Below are positions 9,321 to 16,221 of a stretch of 17,157 nucleotides of DNA, one piece after another. This DNA is from Russula earlei (taxonomy: Eukaryota; Basidiomycota; Agaricomycetes; Russulales; Russulaceae), in NCBI GenBank assembly GCA_025769875.1, contig JAGFNK010000977.1, positions 1-17,157 on the forward strand. Reading direction: 5' to 3'. The position numbers were made by a program, and so were the translations under genes. The notes below the pieces were generated by a model. That model saw only the letters and a list, made by a program, of their open reading frames with translations, did no database searches and was not told the origin of the DNA. The first letter of the stretch is position 1; every line of letters starts with the position of its first letter.

Positions 9321-10195
9321 GGGAATACGAGGCATAAAGCAAAAGCGAAGTAACTGAGGGTTGAAATGGATGGTGTCGACGGTAGTAAGTCGAGTAGTGA
9401 CGCAAGGAGACACGGTTACTGTTCTCTTCAAAGTGTAAGTAACCGTACGTGAAAGCTAGGTGTCCGTCCAGGAAATCATGTACAATAGACAAGCAAAAGG
9501 ACCCTTCGTAAGCAGGACGGTAAATGGCAGGTAAGGTAAGGAGCTTCCTAAACAACGACGTATTAAAAATGTAAGCGATACGTCCGAAGGGGGAAGTCAG
9601 CGTCCGGGGCGTATATCCCGACGTTGGAACAGATGCCAAAGGGGGTTAGATTGTACTGGGTGGCAAGGGCAGTGTTGGAAGGGTTCCACAGCAAAAGTGT
9701 GGATGATGCGTGCACGAAAGGCGGTTGTGTAGGTGTCTGTGAAGGCCGATGACTCAACTGGTCTGAGGTAGGGATGCGTCCCAGGTAGTCTTGATGATTT
9801 AAGTCGTGGAGGGGACGCCACTGCTCGCGGGAACGACTGGTGGTAGGGAAGGACTGAAGTACTGATGAGGGATGGAACGTGAAATGCTGTGCAAGGAGGG
9901 GACGGTCGAGGAAGCCTTCAGGCAAGGGAGGACGGTCCGCTTGCTGTTGCTCGTTCTGCGCTGGAGGGGGAGTGCCGACAGGGACAAAGTCACCTGGGAA
10001 TAGGCTGGGCATGCTGGGAGACGATGGTGGGAGCTGTTGGGGAGTACAAGATGCTGAGGGGTGAGGATGTGTCGACCGGGTTGATGTCTTCAGTGAGGAT
10101 GCGAAGGGCAGTGCGTGGGGTAGGTTGCAGAGGAGAAGGGAGGCGCAGGGAGGTGTTAACCAAGGTGGGGGAGTTAGGAGTGGACACTTGAGCAT
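9255..10195 (-). pseudogene. extra element ORF next to 5' LTR, proline-rich N-terminus, unknown function
   Basis: I do not recognise this protein with certainty. It begins just inside the PBS; an ATG at 10193-10195 is the first candidate start. The N-terminal ~100 residues are rich in Pro, Ser and Thr (two overlapping frames, 'ILTEDINPVDTSSPLSILY' and 'GDFVPVGTPPPAQNEQQQ'), so a frameshift lies near 9990. A globular-looking part follows: 'QWRPLHDLNHQDYLGRIPT', 'LATQYNLTPFGICSNVGIY' and, in the next frame (9316-9639), 'IVHDFLDGHLAFTYGYLHF' and 'RVSLRHYSTYYRRHHPFQ'. It ends at a TAA (9255-9257) within a hairpin. The conserved-looking, aromatic-rich composition across frames argues for a decayed real gene rather than random open frame. 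It is not Gag, which starts at 7678. Confidence 0.5.
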
Positions 10196-10221
10196 TGGCT
10201 GGTCAATACAGGGATGATGAG

Positions 10222-10231
10222 AGACTGTCCA
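10222..10231 (-). other. primer binding site of self-priming (Tf1) type
   Basis: On the minus strand TGGACAGTCT starts 2 nt inside the 5' LTR (which ends at 10234). Its exact reverse complement, AGACTGTCCA, lies in every LTR of the family about 32 nt downstream of the TATA box, which is where transcription should start. In Tf1 of Schizosaccharomyces pombe the first 11 nt of the mRNA fold back onto such a site and prime reverse transcription. The site also begins with TGG, as tRNA-primed sites do, but the 10-nt match to the predicted RNA 5' end makes self-priming the better reading. Confidence 0.72.
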
Positions 10232-10527
10232 GATGTCAAGACACATACTGCTGATCACTAAGGACTCAGGAGCAGGTGGGCAAGGGTCGGAACAGATGAT
10301 ATGCGGCGAAGGCGGCGTTGAACAAGAGGACGAGCCAAACGACGAGGAGGTACCAGATGGGGACTGGTAGGTGTTGCAAGAGACAGAGGCGAAGGCTGGA
10401 GGCCAGTGTAGCGAGGGGCTTTAAACAAGGCGGTCGTTGAAGAGTACCTTGGAGGCGAGGGGAATCTTTAGACTGAGCGGTCACAGGGGAGTACCCAGGA
10501 AGATGAGAGTATCACAAATGGACAGTC

Positions 10528-10560
10528 TGACGACTGCCATGCTTCATTGGGGCTTATATA
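10528..10560 (-). promoter_or_regulatory. LTR core promoter: TATA box and predicted transcription start
   Basis: On the minus strand TATATAAG occupies 10560-10553. The predicted start is the A at 10528, about 32 nt downstream, opening the sequence AGACTGTCCA that is complementary to the PBS. The same spacing holds in LTR D (TATATAA from 15059, AGACTG from 15092) and LTR E. In LTR C the TATA has changed to TATGTAA. This sets U3 at about 536 nt and R plus U5 at about 295 nt. Confidence 0.65.
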
Positions 10561-10696
10561 CAGTGTACAGGGTCGATTGCAAAGAACTGGGACTATTCTA
10601 GACTCTTTGGTACCCTCCAATAGGACTACAGAGGCATAAACTTGCTTGTGTCAAGTTTCAGGCTTACTGAGCGCATTACTGATCATTGTGGAGCGA

Positions 10697-10797
10697 TGAC
10701 ATCATTATGATGTCACTGTGGAGCGCTTAGTGAGCCTATGAGGTCACTGTGGAGTCGCTCAGTCAGCCATGATGTCATTGGAGCCTTGATGACGTCA
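10697..10797. promoter_or_regulatory. array of five CRE/ATF-like octamers in U3
   Basis: TGACATCA (10697), TGATGTCA (10708), TGAGGTCA (10739), TGATGTCA (10770) and TGACGTCA (10790) occur within 101 bp. The last is the perfect palindromic CRE; the others differ from it by one base. They are interleaved with repeats of the type GTGGAG-CG-CT. The array lies upstream of the TATA box in element sense and is kept in LTRs A and E and, partly decayed, in C and D. CRE sites bind ATF/CREB-type bZIP factors, which drive stress responses in fungi. Confidence 0.6.
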
Positions 10798-11064
10798 GAT
10801 GATTTATGCAACAGTTTCTAAGAGTTTGTGCCGCTGTTTCGGGTCCATGGTGGCTGGGTGGCCATGTGGCTGCCACGCGATGATTACCCGATTAGGAAAC
10901 GGGTGCCTGGTCGTGTTATAGTGCCTTTGCAATAGCGATATCTTGTACCAGCAGGAGGGATAGCCCATGAAATGGAAGGGAGTCGGCAATGCAAAGTGAG
11001 AGAGGTCTTCTTAGAGTGAAATAGGACAATCCTATGGCCAGGACCTTGGCCTTGGTTCGTAACA

Positions 11065-12339
11065 CTGGGGGGCCATTGCAGGCAATTCCCCTCATTCAGG
11101 AGCAGCTCCAGTATGACCTAGAGGAACAGGCTCTTCTTACAACTGAGTCTATGACCCAAGAGAGCTTTTGGGGTCACCTGTGTCCCAACAGCAGGGAGAT
11201 CTTTTCTGCCATGGGGTATGGCAAGACTTATCTCAACACCTTGTACTCTGCTGCTCGCAAACAAGATTGGCTCTGGTGGGCTTCGTGCATGTCTGATCCT
11301 TTCAAGGGAGGGATGCACACCTTGTCAATCCCATGCCCGCCCATGAGTCATGTGCAACATCCACAAAAACCCCATTTAGCGACTGATCACATTACTGACT
11401 GGTCATTTGGGATGAGGCTTCCCCATGCAGCACAGGGTCCTTCAAGGGCCCTCTCTGGAAATGTCATGACAATCCTGTACTCTGACAAAGCCCTTTGGTG
11501 ATGGTATTACCTTTGTCTTTGGTGGTGACTTTCAGCAGATCCTTCCTGTTATTGTGCAAGGATCAAGGCCTCCAGATAGTAGGTGCCTGCCTCTACAGTG
11601 CTCCCCCCTCTGGAGATTCCATGTGAAAAGTGCTTCATCTCCACCAAAATATGCGCCTCAACACTGGCATTCAAGCTGAGGCCAACTTTGCACAGTGGCA
11701 ACTAGAGGTTGGAAAAGGCAGGCACACTGACCCAAACTCTATCATCCATCTTCCCCCCTATATGAAGTGCAGGGAGAACACAGTTTCCTCTCTGATTGAC
11801 AGCATCTACCCTGGCCTTGACACTGGCAACCCTTCTTCCCAGTACTTTGCAGAGCGCACCATCCTTTCTAGCCTTAACACTGATGTGGACAGCATCAACA
11901 AGGAGGTGCTTAGGAGGTTCCCAGGAAGAGGACAAGTCTTTCAGAGTGCAGACAGCATTCCCACTTCTGAGCAGAATGGGGATGCTGATGTGATGCTGAA
12001 CTATCCAGTGGAGTACCTGAAATCAATCAACTGCTCTGGACTTCTTCTTGCCAAGCTAGAGCTCAAGGTGGGCTGTCCTGTGATGGTGCTGAGGAACTTG
12101 GATCCCAGACATGGTGTCTGCAATGGGAGCAGAGGGATCTTGAGGAGGTCTAGCAACAGGGTGCTAGAAGTTGAGCTGATAACAGGGGAGCATGCAAAGG
12201 AGAAGGTCTTCATCCCGAGGATCCCTTGCCAACCAACAGAGGATCAAGTTGCCTTCAAGTTCACAAGGAGGCAATTCCCTGTGAGGCCATGCTTTGCCAT
12301 GACCATCAACAAGTCACAAGGGCAAACACTGAAGCATGT
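11065..12339 (+). pseudogene. Helitron PIF1-like helicase, 5' and middle part
   Basis: The plus strand begins inside a helicase just past LTR B: 'PLIQEQLQYDLEEQ', then a degraded Walker A ('GYGKTYLNTLYSAARK', about 11217-11264; normal is GTGKT). The stretch 11300-11500 is frameshifted: 'MQHR' and 'SDK' remain but the Walker B 'WDEAP' is destroyed. Around 11505-11580 'FVFGGDFQQILPVIVQGSR' is intact, then another shift leads into the 11630 frame: 'VLHLHQNMRLNTG', 'VGCPVMVLRNLDPRHGVCNG' and 'PVRPCFAMTINKSQGQTLK'. These are the conserved motifs of the helicase domain of Helitron RepHel proteins, and 'TINKSQGQT' is the PIF1/RecD-like C-terminal motif. The Rep nuclease part is missing, cut off at 11064. 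The frame is broken at 12340 by solo LTR C and resumes at 13174. Confidence 0.88.
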
Positions 12340-13168
12340 TGTTACAAACCAGGGCCAGGACCTGACCATATATTGTCCTATTCTACTCAAGAGAGACCTC
12401 TCTCGCCTTGCATCGCCAACACACTTCCGTTTCTTGGGCTATCCCTCCTGTGGTGCAAGATATCGCTATTGCAAAGGCACTATAACATGACCAGGCACCC
12501 GTTTCCTAATCGGGTAATCATCGCGTGGCAGCCACAGGGCCACTCAGCCACCAAGAACCCGAAACAGTGCATAAACTCTTACAAACTGGTTGCATAACTC
12601 ATATGACATCATCTAGGCTCCAATGACATCATGGCTGACTGAGCAACTCCCCAATGACCTCATCGACTCACTAAGCACTCCACAGTGACATCATAAGCAT
12701 GTCATTGCTCCACTGTGATCAGTAATACGCTCAGTAAGCCTGAAACCTGACACAAGCGAGTTTATGCCTCTGTAGTCCTATTGGATGGTACCAAAGAGTC
12801 TAGAATGCTTCCTGTCCTTTGTAATCGACCCTGTACACAGTATGTAAGCCCCAATGTAGCATGGCAGTCATCAGACTGTCCATTTGTGATACTCTCATCT
12901 TCCTGGGTACTCCCCCGTGACCATTCAGTTTAATGACTTCCCTTGTCTCCAAGGTACTCTTCAACGACCGCCTTGTCTAAAGCCCCTTCACTGCACTGGC
13001 CTCTACCCTTCACCTCTGTCTCCAAAAACATGTACCAGTCCCTGTCTGGTACATTCTAGTCATTTGGCTCATCCTCTTGTTCAATGCTGCCTACACCGCA
13101 TACCATCTGTTCCAACCCTTGCCCACCTGCTCCTGAGTCCTTAAGGATCAGCAGTATGTGTCTTGACA
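12340..13168 (+). repeat. solo LTR C (chromovirus family) inside the helicase
   Basis: 829 bp, starts TGTTACAAACC and ends TCTTGACA. A perfect target duplication CATGT flanks it (12335-12339 and 13169-13173). It is in plus orientation, opposite to the full element at 1437-11064. Excising the LTR and one duplication restores the helicase frame across the site. Its TATA is mutated (TATGTAAG, about 12840) while the self-primer sequence AGACTGTCCA is kept (12873 on). Confidence 0.94.
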
Positions 13169-13173
13169 CATGT

Positions 13174-13309
13174 TGGGTTGGATTTAAGAAAGCCAGTCTT
13201 CACACATGGGCAATTTTATGTTGGGGTGTCAAGGGTGACCTCTGTCTCCAACATCAAGGTGATTTGGGAGGAAGAGAAGAGGGAGGCTTCCACTAAGAAT
13301 ATAGTATAA
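13174..13309 (+). pseudogene. Helitron PIF1-like helicase, C-terminal end
   Basis: Following the CATGT duplication the helicase frame continues: 'GLDLRKPVFTHGQFYVGVSR', 'VTSVSNIKVIWEEEKR', ending at TAA 13307-13309. 'HGQFYVGVSR' is the last conserved helicase motif (motif VI region) of PIF1-like enzymes. No stop or frameshift is seen in this part. The gene is split from its body at 11065-12339 only by the solo LTR. The 116 bp between the stop and the hAT terminus at 13426 show no clear Helitron 3' hairpin and CTRR end. Confidence 0.9.
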
Positions 13310-13425
13310 AGTGAAGTGTTACTATAACAAGATGTGTGTTCAGTGTATGTATTGTTTGTTCTGCTTTACCATGTAGAGATATATTTTTGAAGCTGCAACA
13401 AAGAATGGATCTCCTCTCTGTTTAT

Positions 13426-13565
13426 TAGGGCTGTTCACCATACCGTATTACAGGTATGGCTGTATATTTGACAGGTCCAAGGCGGGTCTACCTGTCCTGA
13501 CCCCATACCGTATATCAACTTACTGTGAACTCAAATGGGATGGTACGGGGGATTGAACAGCCATA
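13426..13565. repeat. hAT-like terminus or short inverted-repeat element
   Basis: The left side reads TAGGGCTGTTCACC; the right side ends GAACAGCCATA, whose complement is TATGGCTGTTC. This gives GGCTGTTCA inverted repeats about 135 bp apart, with CCATACCGTA-type repeats inside. TAGGG fits the usual start of hAT termini. TTAT occurs outside both ends (13422-13425, 13566-13569) but no 8-bp duplication is seen. It may be the 3' terminus of the adjoining hAT element (whose gene ends at 13618) with internal subterminal repeats, or an independent small non-autonomous element. Confidence 0.5.
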
Positions 13566-13617
13566 TTATGGGTAATGGGTTATATATTAGGAACTAAACT
13601 ACTGATACAACATGTTC

Positions 13618-14555
13618 TCATTGCAAGTGCAATTTCTTTTTGACTAGTATAAGGGTCCTGATGGTCTCCACCTTCAAGCTAGCGCAACAGAGAGAGATTG
13701 TGTCTCAGCCACCAGAGAAAACCCTCTCTACAGCCACTGCAGAAGCTGATGACAACAGTGAGCTGTGAACAAAAGGAAAGAAAGAAGAAAAACTCACCCG
13801 GGATGGACAAGACATCACATGCAAGCTGATACAAGTTGGGAAAAGAAGTTCGGCGGCGCAACCACCACTGAATTGGATTGCAAGTGTCAAAATCCTCTTG
13901 AGGGAGCTTCCAGAACTCAAGAAGTTCATCAATCAGCACACGAGGTTTCCAGAATCAAGCAGTAAAATTCTTCTGTGGGGAGCAGTTGAGCATCAAGGCA
14001 GTCTGAGTGGATGGGTTAGATGGGGAAGGGCATGGTGCTATCTTGTTTGCATAATGTGTCTTGTAATACATGAAGCTTGTTCTTTGCCACTTCAAGGAAA
14101 GGCGCAAGATCTTCATTGCCTTCAAACTCATCCAAAAGTGTTGAATATGAGATACAAGGGTCCAAAACTCAAGACAGTTTCAGTGTGATAGACAAATGAT
14201 TCACGAGATAAGACTTACAAGATGCCCACAGATAGAAAGGCAACTCATCAAATTTATAATAATATTCACTGAGTTTTAGATGGGCATTGGAGAGGCCTTC
14301 AACAAGCTGGGGGAATAAACCCTGTTCCTCATGAAGAATGTCCCTGATTTGGGCCTGGAGTCCACAGAAGATTGCATGAGTGGAAGAGATCATTGGTTTC
14401 TTCATTGCCAACATTTGAGTAGTGGCAGACCAGAATGACTTCAGCCAGCACATTACCATCTCAATTGCCCTCCAAACTTGCTTGGTCAGGCAATTTTGGA
14501 TTAAATCTTCATGTTGGTAGATGTAGGTGTTGATAGCTTCACGATGTTATAATGC
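13618..14555 (-). pseudogene. hAT transposase, C-terminal half with dimerisation domain
   Basis: Minus strand from 14555: 'AINTYIYQHEDLI', 'FWSATTQMLAMKKPMISSTH', 'LVEGLSNAHLKLSEYYYKFD', then an intron (14168-14218, GTAAGT...GAG), 'ISYSTLLDEFEGNEDLAPFL', a 1-nt frameshift, 'HYANKIAPCPS', a TGA, and the hAT C-terminal dimerisation region 'DELLEFWKLPQEDFDTCNPI', 'LYQLACDVLSIPG'. A second short intron (13763-13797) precedes 'AVAVERVFSGG', TGA, 'DTISL'. It ends 'TLILVKKKLHLQ' at TGA 13618-13620. Some damaged sites fit C-to-T changes at CpG on the coding strand (CGA to TGA after FSGG; CGT/CGC to TGT/TGC in the 'SLRR' block). The gene continues at 16222-17040 across solo LTR D. Confidence 0.9.
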
Positions 14556-15133
14556 TGTTACAAACCAAGGCCAGGTCCTGGCCATATATTGTCCTGTTTC
14601 ACTCAAGAGAGACCTCTCTCACTTTGCATTGCCAACTCCCTTCCATTTCTTGGGCTATCCCTCCTGTGGTGCAAGATATCGCTATTGCAAAGGCACTATA
14701 ACACGACCTATGCACCCGTTTCTTAATCAGGGTAATCATCGTGTGGCAGCCACATGGTCACCCAGCCACCAGGAACCTGAAACAGCAGCACCAACTCTTA
14801 GAAACTGTTGCATAACTCATCTGATGTCATCAAGGCTCCAGTGACATCATGGCTGACTGAGCGACTCCACAGTGACCTCATAGGCTCACTAAGCGCTCCA
14901 CAGTGACATCATAATGATGTCATCGCTCCACAATGATCAGTAATGCACTCAGTAAGCCTGAAACTTGACACAAGCAAGTTTATGCCTCTGTAGTCCTATT
15001 GGATGGTACCAAAGGGTCTAGAATAGTTCCAGTTCTTTGTAATCAACCCTGTACATTGTATATAAGCCCCAATGAAGCATGGCAGTCAGTCAGACTGTCC
15101 ATTTGTGATACTCTCACCTTCCTGGGTACTCCC
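14556..15133 (+). repeat. solo LTR D, first part (chromovirus family)
   Basis: Starts TGTTACAAACC in plus orientation within the hAT gene. Its target duplication is AATGC at 14551-14555 and 16222-16226. It is interrupted after 578 bp by solo LTR E; the remaining 253 bp are at 15969-16221. It includes a U3 with CRE-like octamers, TATATAAG (from 15059) and the predicted start AGACTGTCC (15092). D plus its second part total about 831 bp, the full family length. Confidence 0.94.
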
Positions 15134-15963
15134 TGTCAAGACACATACTGCTGATCACTAAGGACTCAGGAGCAGGTGGGCAAGGGTCGGAACAGATGAT
15201 ACGTGGCGAAGGCGGCGTTGAACAAGAGGACGAGCCAAACGACGAGGAGATACCAGATGGGGACTGGTAAGTGTTGCAAGAGGCAGAGGCGAAGGCTGGA
15301 GGCCAGTGCAGCAAAGGGGCTTTAGACAAGGCGGTCGTTGAAGAGTACCTTGGAGGCGAGGGAAGTCTTTAAACTGAGCGGTCGCAGGGGAGTACCCAGG
15401 AGTATGAGAGTATCACAAATGGACAGTCTGACGACTGCCATGCTTCATTGGGGCTTATATACAGTGTACAGGGTCGATTACAAAGCACTTGGGACTACTC
15501 TAGACTCTTTGGTACCATCCAATAGGACTACAGAGGCATAAACTTGCTTGTGTCAAGTTTCAGGCTTACTGAGCGCATTACTGATCATTGTGGAGCGATG
15601 ACATCATTATGATGTCACTGTGGAGCGCTTAGTGAGCCTATGAGGTCACTGTGGAGTCACTCAGTCAGCCATGATGTCATTGGAGCCTTGATGATGTCAG
15701 ATGATTTATGCAACAGTTTCTAAGAGTTTGTGCCACTGTTTCGGGTCCATGGTGGCTGGGTGGCCATGTGGCTGCCACGCGATGATTACCCGATTAGGAA
15801 ACAGGTGCCTGGTCGTGTTATAGTGCCTTTGCAATAGTAATATCTCGTTCCACAGGAGGGATAGCCCAGAAAATGGAAGGGAGTCGGCAATGTAAAGTGA
15901 GAGAGGTCTTTCTTGAGTAAAATAGGACAGTCCTTGGCCAGGACTTGGCCTTGGTTCGTAACA
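15134..15963 (-). repeat. solo LTR E (chromovirus family) nested in LTR D
   Basis: 830 bp in minus orientation, starting TGTTACGAACC at 15963 and ending CTTGACA at 15134. The target duplication CTCCC is perfect (15129-15133 and 15964-15968). Removing E and one duplication rejoins D within GGTACTCCCCTGTGACC, as in the other copies. TATATAAG lies at about 15461-15454 and the predicted start at 15429. It is the youngest insertion of this stack because it interrupts D. Confidence 0.95.
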
Positions 15964-15968
15964 CTCCC

Positions 15969-16221
15969 CTGTGACCGCTCAGTTTAAAGACTCCTCTCGT
16001 CTTCAAGGTACTCTTCAATGACCACCTTGTGTAAAGCCCCTCGCTACACTGGCCTCTAGCCTTCGCCTCTGTCTCTTGCAACATCTACCAGTCCCCATCT
16101 GGTACCTCCTTGTTGTTTGGCTCATCCTCCTGTTCAATGCCATCTACACCATGTATCATCTGTTCTGACCCTTGCCCACCTGCTCCTGAGTCCTTAGTGA
16201 TCAGCAGTACGTGTCTTGACA
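15969..16221 (+). repeat. solo LTR D, second part
   Basis: Continues LTR D after nested LTR E, from CCTGTGACCGCTCAG to TCTTGACA at 16221, followed by the second AATGC target duplication (16222-16226). This part is the R/U5 end of the LTR. Confidence 0.93.

Larger units (their letters stand above)
1437..11064 (-). mobile_element. Ty3/gypsy chromovirus (Tf1/sushi-like), 9.6 kb, degenerate
   Basis: Two LTRs in the same orientation (1437-2270 and 10234-11064) bracket an internal region with, in minus-strand order, a self-primer-type PBS, an extra coding region, gag, protease, RT, RNase H, integrase with chromodomain, and a polypurine tract. This Gag-PR-RT-RH-IN order with a C-terminal chromodomain defines a Ty3/gypsy chromovirus. 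The outer flanks do not form a target duplication (CTTGT at 1432-1436, CTGGG at 11065-11069), and they belong to different genes (MULE on the left, Helitron helicase on the right). The LTRs differ from each other at many sites. Several frameshifts and stops interrupt gag and pol, so this copy is not autonomous. Confidence 0.92.
10234..11064 (-). repeat. LTR B (5' LTR of the chromovirus)
   Basis: 831 bp. On the minus strand it starts TGTTACGAACC at 11064 and ends CTTGACA at 10234. It is closer to solo LTR E than to its own partner LTR A: for example B and E share CGGAAC and GGCGAAGG where A has CAGAAC and GGTGAAGG. It abuts Helitron helicase sequence at 11065 without a target duplication matching the other end. 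Confidence 0.93.

Noticed and set aside
9879..10191. Plus-strand frames rich in Gly/Arg (61 and 100 codons).
   Set aside because: They are the complement of the Pro-rich start of the extra ORF, an expected shadow of skewed composition.
11034..11501. A single 155-codon gene starting 'MARTLALVRNTGG'.
   Set aside because: The first codons are LTR B read through into the helicase; the real helicase piece starts after 11064 and shows frameshifts.
12226..12597. 123-codon frame at the end of the helicase.
   Set aside because: It is out of frame with the helicase motifs and then runs into LTR C.
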